From NCBI GenBank assembly GCA_030431455.1, contig JAUIJE010000016.1, forward strand, positions 62,001 to 126,000: a DNA stretch of 64,000 bases, written 5' to 3'. The DNA comes from a bacterium. GTDB taxonomy: Bacteria; Myxococcota; UBA727; JAUIJE01. Both the position numbers and the translations under genes were made by a program. Positions 9,648 to 18,459 of this stretch are shown here, piece by piece. The notes under the pieces are model-generated. The model did not search any database and was not told the DNA's origin. It was given only the letters and a program-made list of their open reading frames with translations. Numbering within the stretch: the stretch's first letter is position 1; every line of letters starts with the position of its first letter.

Positions 9648-11185
9648 GCGCCGTCGCCCGCGAGCACCGCCCGCACCGGCGAGGCCGCGAGTTGGGCGGC
9701 CGCGGCTTCGCCCCTCTGCCGGGCCACCGCCTCGAGATGCAGCAACATGTGTTGGGCGTCCTTGTCCTGGGTGGGCAGATGGCCGTACAGCAGCAGGTCC
9801 GTCGCCGCTTCCGCCCCGGTGGCGGGGCGATCTTGGGGCTCGCGGGCGCACAAGCGGCCGAGCAGATGCTCCATGCCCCGTCGACGAGGACCCTCGGGCA
9901 GGTCGTGCAGGACCATGCTCGGCCGGCCGGTCTGGGTCTTGTCCGGGAGGTGCCCGGTGAGCGCCTCGAACAACAACAGCCCGGTGGCGTACAGGTCGGC
10001 GGCGGGGCTCGCCCGGCCCAGGGTGCGCTGCTCGGGGGCCATGTACAGCCGGGTCCCCGCGGCTCTGCCCAATTGGTGCAGGCCGGCGGTGCCAAAGTCG
10101 CACAACATCAGACGACCCTGGTGGAACAGCACGTTGCTGGGCTTGATGTCGAGGTGCACTTCCCCCGCGGCGTGAATGTCCGAGAGGGTGCGCAGCAGCA
10201 CCGCGCCCATTTCGATCACCACGCTGTGGGCGAGCTTGCCCCGGGCCAAGGTCTGCCGGAGCGACCCCCCGTCACACATCATCATCACCAAGAGGTCGCG
10301 CTCGGGGTCGATGTCGAGGATGGGCACGATGTGCGGGTGGTCGAACCGGCCGGCCACCTTGGCTTCCTCCACCAACCGGGCGCGCCGCTCAGTGACATTG
10401 CCGCGGGGGTGAAAGATCTTGAGCGCGACCTCGCGCCCGGTCACCCGGTCGGTGGCGCGAAACACCGTGGCCGCGCCCCCCCGCCCGATCTCGTCGACCA
10501 CCGCGTACCGGGCCCCCGCCGCCTTGGCCCCGAGAAACCGCGTGAGCGCGCTCTTTTTCTCGCGGGCCGCCCCCGCGCGGGCCTCCTTGGTGGCCCGCAG
10601 CCGGCGGGCCCGGGTCTTGGCCTTTTGTGCGGTGACGTCCCAAGCCATCACCTGTTGGTACGCGGCCAAGGCCTCGGTGAGGTCGCCCTCGGCCTCGGCG
10701 ATTTCCCCCAGCGCGGTCCACGCGAAGACCGCGTGACCGGGGTGCTCCACCAGCGCCACCAACAGCTCCCGGGCGGTGGCGGTGTCGCCCCGGTCCACCA
10801 ACCGCTCGGCGAGTTGGCGGCGCAACCCAATGTCTTTGGACACGAGCAAGGCATCGGCGAGCAACTGGTCGCTGGCCCGTCGACGCCCCCCGCGGTCCAA
10901 CGCGGTGAGCTCGGTCTGAAACTCCGCCGACTCGGCGTACCGCCGGCCCCGCTCGTCGAGGGTCAGGCGGTAGCGCACCTTCTGCACCACCTTGTCGAGG
11001 GGGTCTTTGTCGGGGGCTTTTGGCGCGGCGGCCCGCACCGGCGGGGAGAGCTCGTCGAGCGCCGCGCGCAGTTCTTCTTCTTGCTGGGCCTCGTCGTCGT
11101 CGGGCTCCGGCGGGACCGGGCCCGCCTCGGCCGGCTCCTCATCATCTCCGATGAACCGCTTCAACCAGCGGTCGAACACGCCCAT
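9644..11185 (-). CDS. Hanks-type Ser/Thr protein kinase with N-terminal helical repeats, non-RD type
   Basis: A 513-residue cytoplasmic kinase. An acidic N-terminus (about 12-60) is followed by TPR-like helices (about 105-200). The kinase domain has P-loop GRGGAAT (234-240), VALK with Lys256, catalytic loop HLDIKPSN (Asp346) and DFG at 363-365, then APEQ. HRD has become HLD, so this is a non-RD kinase, not normally switched on by activation-loop phosphorylation. No transmembrane sensor is present. It leads an operon with trmO and argH, which is odd company for a signalling kinase. The start ATG at 11185 has no strong ribosome site. Confidence 0.9.
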   Translation of the reverse strand: MGVFDRWLKRFIGDDEEPAEAGPVPPEPDDDEAQQEEELRAALDELSPPVRAAAPKAPDKDPLDKVVQKVRYRLTLDERGRRYAESAEFQTELTALDRGGRRRASDQLLADALLVSKDIGLRRQLAERLVDRGDTATARELLVALVEHPGHAVFAWTALGEIAEAEGDLTEALAAYQQVMAWDVTAQKAKTRARRLRATKEARAGAAREKKSALTRFLGAKAAGARYAVVDEIGRGGAATVFRATDRVTGREVALKIFHPRGNVTERRARLVEEAKVAGRFDHPHIVPILDIDPERDLLVMMMCDGGSLRQTLARGKLAHSVVIEMGAVLLRTLSDIHAAGEVHLDIKPSNVLFHQGRLMLCDFGTAGLHQLGRAAGTRLYMAPEQRTLGRASPAADLYATGLLLFEALTGHLPDKTQTGRPSMVLHDLPEGPRRRGMEHLLGRLCAREPQDRPATGAEAATDLLLYGHLPTQDKDAQHMLLHLEAVARQRGEAAAAQLAASPVRAVLAGDGA

Positions 11186-11242
11186 CCCGCGACGATAACA
11201 GGGCCCCGTCGAGGAACCAGCCCGGAGTGGGCCGATCGCCGC

Positions 11243-11584
11243 TCAGGGATGCTTCATCGCCAGGCGCGCAAAGTAGCTGCGCACCCGATCGATCAGCCGG
11301 CGGGGCGAGTCCTGCCCGTCGTAACTCAACGTCGGCGCGAACGGGAGGTTGAGCTCGGTGCGCAACCGCTCCTGGGCTTCCACCTCGGTGCGCGCGTCCC
11401 CGGGCACAAACGCCACCGTGGGCACGGACTCGTCACGGCCCTCCGGGTCCGACCGCACCGCGGTCCAGGCCTCGTCGGGTTCGACGCCGCGCGGGGGAGC
11501 AGGGTTGTTCCCGTTGTTCACACCCAAAACGGTAGGAAGGTGCGGTGGCGTGTCCACCGTCCGCCGGTGACGGTTTGGCAACAC
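11243..11584 (-). CDS. Small hypothetical protein, paralogue of 11748-11963
   Basis: An open frame of up to 113 residues starting at a GTG (11584). Only the last 65 or so residues are supported, because they align with the neighbouring small protein: VAFVPGD, then an Arg/Glu-rich stretch, L-x-FxPT, and an Arg-rich end. The true start may be an internal GTG such as 11521. There is no signal peptide or helix. The function is unknown. A pair of short duplicated genes in tandem suggests a recent local duplication. Confidence 0.55.
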   Translation of the reverse strand: MLPNRHRRTVDTPPHLPTVLGVNNGNNPAPPRGVEPDEAWTAVRSDPEGRDESVPTVAFVPGDARTEVEAQERLRTELNLPFAPTLSYDGQDSPRRLIDRVRSYFARLAMKHP

Positions 11585-11747
11585 TTGAACTCTTGCGTGA
11601 AAACAGGGAGATAAGTGCCTGTTCTAGAAGCCAAAATTGTCGTGAAGTGTGTGGCGGTGTGAGGCGCGTGGCCACCGCGCACGACACCCCGCGGCCGGCG
11701 CTGGCCACCCCATGTGATCTCGTTGTGGGGCGTGGCCGCCCGGCCGG

Positions 11748-11963
11748 TCAGCCCGCCCGGCGGCGGGCGAGACGAAGGCGCGACCACAGGGTGCGCCGTC
11801 GTCGAGGTTGATCCTCAAACGCCACCGTCGGGGTGAACGACAAGCCAAGCCCCTGCCGCAGCGCGCTGCCCGCCTCGCGTTCGCTGCTGCGATCGCCGGG
11901 CACAAACGCGAGCTGAAACTCGCCGCTCTCTTGCTCTTCGGGGTCGAGGAGGCGTGGATCCAT
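11748..11963 (-). CDS. Small hypothetical protein (71 aa), paralogue of 11243-11584
   Basis: An ATG at 11963 opens a 71-residue basic protein. It shares LAFVPGDRSSEREA, a conserved L-SFTPTVAFED block and an Arg-rich C-terminus with the next gene downstream. I do not recognise the family. The 163-base gap between the two paralogues is comparatively AT-rich in its left half and may hold a promoter, but no convincing -35/-10 pair was found. Unsupported by any known motif; the paralogy is the main argument that both are real genes. Confidence 0.55.
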   Translation of the reverse strand: MDPRLLDPEEQESGEFQLAFVPGDRSSEREAGSALRQGLGLSFTPTVAFEDQPRRRRTLWSRLRLARRRAG

Positions 11964-12134
11964 CCCCTAGATCTAGCCCCGTCGACGCCGCGGTGTGTGA
12001 CATCCCCGCGACAATGTCGGCAGGCCCCCCGGGGCCGGGTCCCCGAACGCCTCGTGTCCACCGACGAGACGCCCGATCGGGCGCTCGTCGTGGCCCTGGC
12101 GAGCGCACGGCATCTTCGATTTTGAGATGCGCTT

Positions 12135-13949
12135 CTAGTGCACGCAGGCGGGGCCGGGGTTGGGGGAGTCTTCGCGGCAGTCGCCGAAGAAGATCTCCGC
12201 CCGGGCCGAGGTCACGCCCTCGGGGGAAAAGCCCCCGGTGTACATCGCCTGGTTGTTCGGCAGGGCCACGAGCGCGCCCTGCAGCCGCGCTTCGAGGAGC
12301 GGGGTGGTCATGGCCTCGGGCACGAAGGTCGCGCCGGAGGGCACGATGCGCTCCGACGTGGCCCCGCCCGCCGAGGTGCGGCCGCCCGCGATCACCACCG
12401 ACCCGTCGTTGAGCCGCGTGGCGGAGTGAAACACGCGACCGGTGCTGCCCACCATTTCAATGTCATTGGCAGGCACGTGGCCGGCGATGGTGGTCCAGAA
12501 CTGCACCGTCGAGATCAACGCCGCGTCCTCGGGCACCGACCCCCCGGGCGCTTCAGACGCGCCGCCGATCAACGCCACCGTGCCCCGGCCCATGGTCACC
12601 TGCTGGTGGCCCACCGGGCACACCGTGAGCAGCCGCTGGGCGTCGGCGATGTTCTGGTAGACGAGGGTGTCGCCCTGCACCACGAACACCTCGACCGAAC
12701 ACACCGGGCCGTCGATGTTCGTCCCGCCCGAGATGATCAGGCGGTCCTCGTCGAGGGACGCGGCGTGCAGCGTGCGGGCGATCTTTGGCTGGTCCTCCAC
12801 GGGGATGTCCACCGCGAACGCGGTGTTGAACTCCGCGTCGTAAATCTCGACCAGCTCGTCGAGCTTGCGGGTGGGGTCTTTGTCCTCAGGACGCTCGGGG
12901 GTGGGGCTGGGGTCTTCGATCACACCGAAGGGCGTGCAGTATTGCCCCGAGCCCGAGCAGCCCCCGACGAGGGCGACCTGGGTCCCGCCGGGGAGCAGGG
13001 TCGCGGTGTGCATCGCGCGCTGGGTCTCGAAGCTGATGGGGTTGGAGTAGGGGTCGGGCTCGCCCTGGAGGTCGCCGTTTTCGTCGAAGGACAGTTCGGC
13101 GGGGTCGAAGATGAACCCGATGGGCAGCGGGTCGAGCGCCTGGCTCCCGTCGCCGCGGCCGATGAAGGTGAAGCCCCCGGCGAACAGCACCCGGCCGTCG
13201 CCGAGCAAGGTGGCGGTGTGGAACGCCCGGGCGTGATCGGGGGGCGGCAAGGGGATGAAGCGCCCGGTCTCGGGGTCGAACAGCTCGGCGGTCTTGAGCA
13301 AGCTGAAACATTTCTCGACGGTGGCGCCCGCGACGGTGAAGTCAAAACATTGGGGCCGGTCGCCGCCCGCGTTGCTGTCCACCCACACCGCCCCCCCGAG
13401 GAGGAGGACCTTCTGGATCGTGGGCAGGTAGGTGGCGGTGTGGCCGTGCCGGCCGGGGATGGCCGCGCCGCCGTCAATGTCGCTGCACTCGGGGGTGCCG
13501 CCTTCGGTGTCGATGGTGACCCGGCCAAAGGAATTGAGCCGGCCGAGGTTGACCACCTGGGTGGACCCCTCGGCGTCGATGAACAGGGGCATGGTGCGGC
13601 CCAGGGCGATGGGGTCGCCGGACACGCCGTCGCCGGGGTAAATCTGCACGTTGAGGATCTTGGGCGACTCGTCGAGCTCGATGGTCAACGACGACGCTTC
13701 GTCGGGCGAGAAGCTGACCGCGTCGCCTTCGGTGGTGGCGGCGTCGAGCTCGGGGGCCACATCGGAGTACGACACCCGGAGGGTCCCGACGCTGGCCAAG
13801 GTGCCGGTCTGGTCACACGGCTCGGTGAGCACGAGGGACACGTCGGCGGTGCGGGTGCAGGCCACCTGGGCAAACGCGCCCGCCGACACCAGAAGCAACA
13901 GGGCCCGCGGGGCCGTGAACACGTGAGGCATGATCAAATCTTTCTGCAT
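12135..13949 (-). CDS. Kelch-repeat lipoprotein
   Basis: A 604-residue surface lipoprotein. The signal ends in a lipobox-like AQVAC. A beta-rich domain (about 30-150) is followed by Kelch repeats recognisable as GR-x-GHTAT, FHTATLL-x-DGRVLFAGG, MHTATLLPGG, LHAASL and FHSATRL-x-DGSVVIAGG, enough for a beta-propeller of galactose-oxidase-like shape without its copper ligands being evident. The ATG at 13949 has GGAG 7 bases upstream. It starts three bases after the stop of the PEGA gene, so the two form an operon. It probably binds a ligand or matrix component outside the cell; the substrate is not predictable. Confidence 0.88.
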   Translation of the reverse strand: MQKDLIMPHVFTAPRALLLLVSAGAFAQVACTRTADVSLVLTEPCDQTGTLASVGTLRVSYSDVAPELDAATTEGDAVSFSPDEASSLTIELDESPKILNVQIYPGDGVSGDPIALGRTMPLFIDAEGSTQVVNLGRLNSFGRVTIDTEGGTPECSDIDGGAAIPGRHGHTATYLPTIQKVLLLGGAVWVDSNAGGDRPQCFDFTVAGATVEKCFSLLKTAELFDPETGRFIPLPPPDHARAFHTATLLGDGRVLFAGGFTFIGRGDGSQALDPLPIGFIFDPAELSFDENGDLQGEPDPYSNPISFETQRAMHTATLLPGGTQVALVGGCSGSGQYCTPFGVIEDPSPTPERPEDKDPTRKLDELVEIYDAEFNTAFAVDIPVEDQPKIARTLHAASLDEDRLIISGGTNIDGPVCSVEVFVVQGDTLVYQNIADAQRLLTVCPVGHQQVTMGRGTVALIGGASEAPGGSVPEDAALISTVQFWTTIAGHVPANDIEMVGSTGRVFHSATRLNDGSVVIAGGRTSAGGATSERIVPSGATFVPEAMTTPLLEARLQGALVALPNNQAMYTGGFSPEGVTSARAEIFFGDCREDSPNPGPACVH

Positions 13950-13952
13950 CGC

Positions 13953-15527
13953 TTACTCCGGCAGAACCACCGAGACCTGGGCGCTGGTGGGCGGAACCAA
14001 GAAGTAGTACGCGGCCCCGCCGCCGACGACGGCGCCCACCGCCACCACCGCCACCACCGCGGCCCCGACCCCGGCCCCGGCGATGAGCACGGGGGTGGTC
14101 AAGAAGCCTTCTTCGTCTTCGTCTTCGGTGGTGGTGTTGCCCAGCTTGGGCTTCTTTTCGCTGCGCAGGCCGCTTCGTTTGCCGCGGCTGCCCCCGCTGG
14201 CGATGCGGCGGCCGTCCTCATCCCCGCCCCCCTCGATGCTGCGCTTCTTTTTGCCGCCCCGCTTTTTGGCTTTGGTGGCGAGGCGCTTGCCGGTGTCGTA
14301 GCGGATGGTGGTCTCCGGAATCTCGACTTCTTGGTTGCTCACCACGTCGGGGAGCAAGGGCTCGTCGTCGACCCGGGAGAACTTCTGGTTGCCATGAACC
14401 TTCACGATCTCTTCGCGGGCCTTCAGGGTCTCGATGGTGAGGTTGAGCAGGTCCCCGTCGAAGTGGAGAATGTCGATGTGGCGGACCATCTTGCTGGCGG
14501 CGTCCACGTAGATGAGCGCGGTGGGGATTTCGGTCTTGGTCTTGTTCACCGCGCCGACGATGGCGCCATCGAGCCCCGCTTCCTTGGCGGCTTCAGCGAC
14601 ATTGGCGGCGGCCGCGTCGTCAAACCGATTTTGGGCCAGGAGGTCCAACGGACCGGCGCCGGTGCTCTTGAAAAAACCAGGGCTGACTTTGCTCTGCTGT
14701 TCGAAATCGACCTCGACCACCTCGCCGAACAGCCCGACGTCCTTTTGGTAGACCCGCACCACGTGGCTGCCCACGGGCAAGCCTTTGACCAGCAGGGGGG
14801 CGGTGCCGAGCTCGCGGCCGTCGACGAAGACCGTGGCCCCGCGGGCGGTGGCGTCGATGAGCACATCGCCCTTGTCTCCGCCGACCACGGCCGCGACCAC
14901 GTCGTCAAAGGTGCGCAAGAACTGCGGCGGGTACACGCTGGCGTCGAGGGTGTGCTCCGGGTTGAGCCGGGCCGCCTGGGTCAGCGACGCGATGGTCTCG
15001 TCTTCCAAGCCTTGGCGCGCGTAGACCTCGGCGAGACCGATGTGGGCCGCGACGTAGTCGTCGACCTTGGTCAGCGCCGGCGCGGCCGCGGGGAACATCT
15101 CGATGGCCTTCTTGAACGACTTCTCCGCGCGTCCGAAGTTGAGCGCAGCGAGCAGCTTTTGGGCGCGCTTGAGCTGCTTTTTGGCCGCGGCGCGCTCCTT
15201 TTTGCCCTGGTCCTCGTCGACGCCACCGCTGGCTTTGCCCGCGGTGAGGGCCAAGGGCTCGACCGCGAACACCGCGTCCTCGAACTCCCCGAGCAGGCTG
15301 TCGCTGACCCGCTCCGCCAACGCCTTGTTGGCGTCTCCGACCGCGACCAACTTGACCAGGCCGACCTTCTTCTTGTCGACGGGGTTGAGGTCTTCCTCGT
15401 CGTCGTCAGCGGGGGCGAGAATGTCGTCGTCGACGTCGTCCTGGGCCCCGGCCGCGGGCGCGAACAGCGCGGTCATCATCGCCACGGTGCAGAGCTTGCG
15501 CGGGGGGAAGAATGAGAGGCGCACCAT
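13953..15527 (-). CDS. PEGA-domain/TPR envelope protein with C-terminal membrane helix
   Basis: A 524-residue exported protein. The ATG at 15527 is preceded by a strong AAGGAG. It has a signal peptide (about 1-28, ending AGAQ), an acidic patch, helical TPR-like repeats around 120-200, and a PEGA domain near 215-290 (DVLIDATARGATVFVDGRE..GTAPLLVKGLPVG). A Lys/Arg-rich basic stretch and a Gly/Ala/Val transmembrane segment near the C-terminus follow. PEGA domains are usually surface modules in this phylum. It is the first gene of an operon with the Kelch lipoprotein and diverges from a sensor kinase. The open frame upstream of 15527 is antisense noise. Confidence 0.88.
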   Translation of the reverse strand: MVRLSFFPPRKLCTVAMMTALFAPAAGAQDDVDDDILAPADDDEEDLNPVDKKKVGLVKLVAVGDANKALAERVSDSLLGEFEDAVFAVEPLALTAGKASGGVDEDQGKKERAAAKKQLKRAQKLLAALNFGRAEKSFKKAIEMFPAAAPALTKVDDYVAAHIGLAEVYARQGLEDETIASLTQAARLNPEHTLDASVYPPQFLRTFDDVVAAVVGGDKGDVLIDATARGATVFVDGRELGTAPLLVKGLPVGSHVVRVYQKDVGLFGEVVEVDFEQQSKVSPGFFKSTGAGPLDLLAQNRFDDAAAANVAEAAKEAGLDGAIVGAVNKTKTEIPTALIYVDAASKMVRHIDILHFDGDLLNLTIETLKAREEIVKVHGNQKFSRVDDEPLLPDVVSNQEVEIPETTIRYDTGKRLATKAKKRGGKKKRSIEGGGDEDGRRIASGGSRGKRSGLRSEKKPKLGNTTTEDEDEEGFLTTPVLIAGAGVGAAVVAVVAVGAVVGGGAAYYFLVPPTSAQVSVVLPE

Positions 15528-15731
15528 CGATCTCCTTGGGCCGGATGCAGAGCTAACGCATTGAAAACAAACAACACCTAGCGCGCATCGAGGCGGCCTG
15601 CAAATCCGCGGGCCGCGGCGCGGTGATCTCGTCGAGCGAACCGACCCCGCGCTTGATGCGTTGTGCCAAAGATGCGGATGCTTGAAAAGGCGATAGATTG
15701 GACCCGCAAGGGCGCGGCGCGAAGGAACAGG

Positions 15732-17669
15732 ATGGGCCTCAAGACCCGCATTTTCGTGGGATTTCTGCTGGTGGTGGCCCTCTTTTTCGGGGGCGCGCTG
15801 TTCGCGGTGGAACGCATGCAGCGGGTGCAGGACGACCTGCGGCTGATCCACCGGGGGTACCTCGCGCTCGCCCGGTACGCCAACGAGCTCAAGACCCTGC
15901 AGGAGGCCAAGGACGAATACGTCGAGCGCGCGTTGGCCGAGGCCGATCCCCGGGTGCGCCGCCGGCTCGTCGGCTACGCCGGCACCTACTACCCCCATGC
16001 CCTGCGCTCCCGGCTCGCCGAGCTGCTTCGCACCTCGGAGGGCCTCAAGCGCCGGGACCCGGACAAGCGCGACCGCGCCTACCTCGACCGCATCATCAAC
16101 CAGATCAAAAAGTCTCAGTCGTTGCACGACGACTACGACGCCGCGACCCAGGCCTTGCTCACCGCGCTCGACGAGGAGGGCGCGGACCTGAGCGTGCTCA
16201 CCGCCGCGTACACCGAGCGGGGCCAGAGCCTGAGCCAAGAGCTGGGCGCGTTGTCGGTGCGGCTCGAGGCCAAGCTGGGCGAGGCGGTGCTGCAGGTCGA
16301 GGGCACCGGCCGCGACACCGCCTACACGTTCATCGGGATCATCCTGTTCGCGGCCCTGGTGGCCGCGGGGGTGGCCCTGACCATCCAGCGGGGGTTGGCC
16401 CCGGTCTCGACCCTGCTCGAGTCCGCGCGCAAGATCCGGCGCGGGTCCCTCGACGTCGAGGTCACGGCCGAGGGGCCCGAAGAAATCCGCGCCCTGGCCG
16501 CGGAGTTCAACCAGATGGCCGGGGCGTTGCGCGACCGGGAGCGCCGGGTGCAGCTGCAGACCGAGGACCTCGCGCGGCTCAAGGCGTTCTCCGAAGACGT
16601 GATCCGCACCGTGCGCGTCGGCATCATCGTGCTCGACGAGACCAACCACGTCCGCACCGTCAACCCCGCCGCCCGGAGCGTGTTTGCCCTCAGCCTGCTC
16701 GACGTCGACGGCAAGGACCTCGCCGGCCTTCCCCAGGTCGACGAGACCCTCGCCGGCCTGCTCCGCGAGGCCGACGCGGTCCGGGAGGCGGGCAAAGAAC
16801 GTTTCTTTCCCGTGCAGCGCATCGGCGGACACATCGTCGACGTGGCCTTGGTCCCAATCAAAAACCGCGCCGGGGCCTCGGGCGAGGACATCATGGTTCT
16901 CGGCGATGACGTCAGCGCCCGCGAGGAGGCCCGGGAGCGCCTTCTCGAATCCGAGCGCCTCGCCGCCATCGGCCGGCTCGCCGCCCAAATCACCCACGAG
17001 ATCCGCAACCCTTTGTCGAGCGTGGGGCTCAACATGGAGCTCCTCGAGGACGACATCCCCCACCTGCCCGTCGACCGACAAGACGAAGCCCGGTCGATTC
17101 TCCGCGCGGTGGGCCAGGAAGTGGACCGGCTCAAACAGATCACCGAGGGCTACCTTCGCTATGCCCGGTTGCCCGCCCAGAACAAAAAAGCCGGCGACGT
17201 GGGCGACCTGCTCGCCGACCTGCTCGCGTTCTGCCAGAGCGAGGCCCACCAGGCCGGGGTCATGCTCGAGCTGCACATCGGCGAGACCCTCCCTGCGGTC
17301 CCGCACGATCGCACCCGGCTGCGGCAGGCTCTGCTCAATTTGCTGCGCAACGCCGAAGAGGCGGCCGGGCGCGGGGGCACGGTCCGTCTCTCCGCCGAAC
17401 GGGCGGACACCGGGGGGGTGCGGGTGTCGGTCGAGGACTCCGGCCCCGGCTTGTCCGCCGACGCCCGCGAGCAACTCTTTCGGCCCTTTTTCACCACCAA
17501 GAAACAAGGCACCGGGCTCGGCCTGTCCTTGACCCAAGAGATCGTCAAAGAACACGGCGGTTCGCTCGACGTGGGCAGCTCCCCGCTCGGGGGGGCGGCG
17601 TTCGCCATTGTCTTGCCCGCGACCGAGGTCGCGGCCCCGGTGTCGGCCGAGGCGGAGCGGCCGGCCTAG
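15732..17669 (+). CDS. Membrane sensor histidine kinase (HAMP, PAS, HisKA, HATPase)
   Basis: A 645-residue kinase. The ATG at 15732 has AAGGA six bases upstream. Transmembrane segments lie at about 6-28 and 197-218, enclosing a helical periplasmic sensor. HAMP (about 219-270), a PAS domain (about 290-400), the HisKA box HEIRNPLSS (His422), the N-box LLNLLRNAEEA and G-boxes DSGPGL and GTGLGLSL follow in order. All catalytic boxes are intact. No response regulator is adjacent. It diverges from the PEGA/Kelch operon, so regulation of that operon is possible but unproven. The architecture resembles NtrB-like or atypical orphan kinases. Confidence 0.93.
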   Translation: MGLKTRIFVGFLLVVALFFGGALFAVERMQRVQDDLRLIHRGYLALARYANELKTLQEAKDEYVERALAEADPRVRRRLVGYAGTYYPHALRSRLAELLRTSEGLKRRDPDKRDRAYLDRIINQIKKSQSLHDDYDAATQALLTALDEEGADLSVLTAAYTERGQSLSQELGALSVRLEAKLGEAVLQVEGTGRDTAYTFIGIILFAALVAAGVALTIQRGLAPVSTLLESARKIRRGSLDVEVTAEGPEEIRALAAEFNQMAGALRDRERRVQLQTEDLARLKAFSEDVIRTVRVGIIVLDETNHVRTVNPAARSVFALSLLDVDGKDLAGLPQVDETLAGLLREADAVREAGKERFFPVQRIGGHIVDVALVPIKNRAGASGEDIMVLGDDVSAREEARERLLESERLAAIGRLAAQITHEIRNPLSSVGLNMELLEDDIPHLPVDRQDEARSILRAVGQEVDRLKQITEGYLRYARLPAQNKKAGDVGDLLADLLAFCQSEAHQAGVMLELHIGETLPAVPHDRTRLRQALLNLLRNAEEAAGRGGTVRLSAERADTGGVRVSVEDSGPGLSADAREQLFRPFFTTKKQGTGLGLSLTQEIVKEHGGSLDVGSSPLGGAAFAIVLPATEVAAPVSAEAERPA

Positions 17670-17699
17670 GCCCGGCCATGTGACGGCAAGGAGGCGGGG

Positions 17700-18284
17700 C
17701 TATTCGGTGCCGCTGGGCGCGATGCTCAGGGTCCAGGTCGCGTCCCGGGGGGTGACCTGGCCGAGGTATTTGCCGCTCACCGTGCACTCGACCTCGGTGG
17801 CGAGCTCGTCGATCTCCCGGGCGACCTCCGCCCGGTACACGTGCGCGCAGGGGGCGTCGGCGGTGCAGCGCAGGGAGACGGTGCGCTCGTCGAGGGCTTC
17901 GGCGGACAGGTCCACCGGGACCTGGGGATCCAGGGTGAGGGCGGCGCGCCCGTCGGGGTCACCGAACTCGAGGCGGTCTTGGTGCACACCGTCGGTGGCG
18001 GGCAGGGCCTGGGTCACGAACGTGATCGCGGGCAGCGCCGCGGGCGGGGTGTCCCGCGCGGCGCAACGCACCGACAGGGTCACGGTGAGCTCTGCTTCCC
18101 GCACGGTCTGGTCGTCGGACGAAAAGGTGAACGTCGCCCCCACGCTGGCCGCGGACGCCACCGTGACGGTGTAGGTCCCGCTGTCGTCGACCACACCGTC
18201 GTCGGTGTCCACCGAGGCCACGCTCCCGATCACAAACAGCGCGAGGCACAAGCCGCCGGCGACGGCGGGCGGTGGTTTAGGCAT
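17700..18284 (-). CDS. Hypothetical exported protein, third gene of the zeta-like cluster
   Basis: A 194-residue protein beginning at the ATG at 18284 with a hydrophobic signal or anchor (about 6-25, GGLCLALFVIGSVASV). The rest is predicted beta-rich, with Asp/Thr/Val alternation and four cysteines (in SVRCAAR, LRCTADAPC and EVECTV) that could form disulphides outside the cell. The family is not recognised. Its start overlaps the 60-residue gene by eight bases, so it is translated with the two genes upstream. Confidence 0.78.
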   Translation of the reverse strand: MPKPPPAVAGGLCLALFVIGSVASVDTDDGVVDDSGTYTVTVASAASVGATFTFSSDDQTVREAELTVTLSVRCAARDTPPAALPAITFVTQALPATDGVHQDRLEFGDPDGRAALTLDPQVPVDLSAEALDERTVSLRCTADAPCAHVYRAEVAREIDELATEVECTVSGKYLGQVTPRDATWTLSIAPSGTE

Positions 18285-18459
18285 CGTCGGGCGCGATGGC
18301 GGGCCCTTTGGGCGAGAACTTCGACGGCTTGACCCCCCGGTCCCGTTCGAACTTCTTCTCCTCGATGTCGGCGGCGTCTTCGCGCGCACGTTCGAGGTTC
18401 TCGCGCATCTTGTCCGCGAGGTCGTCCTTGTCGGGGAGGTTCTTGTTGGCGGCGTTCAT
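18277..18459 (-). CDS. Small charged helical protein (60 aa), coupled to zeta-like gene
   Basis: The ATG at 18459 overlaps the stop of the zeta-like gene (ATGA), and its own end overlaps the next start by eight bases. The product is very hydrophilic: an acidic and basic helix (DLADKMRENLERAREDAADIEEKK) followed by a short tail. I do not recognise it. Its size, charge and position right beside a P-loop kinase-like protein make an antitoxin or chaperone role imaginable, but nothing in the sequence proves it. Confidence 0.7.
   Translation of the reverse strand: MNAANKNLPDKDDLADKMRENLERAREDAADIEEKKFERDRGVKPSKFSPKGPAIAPDDA

Noticed and set aside
12138-15515. A 1125-residue open frame on the plus strand
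   Set aside because: Antisense to the Kelch and PEGA genes; composition (His/Gly/Arg/Val rich, no motif) is that of a shadow frame.
15528-17555. N-terminal extension of the PEGA gene frame
   Set aside because: The continuous frame beyond 15527 is antisense to the sensor kinase, whose motifs are intact. A strong ribosome site and signal peptide fix the PEGA start at 15527.
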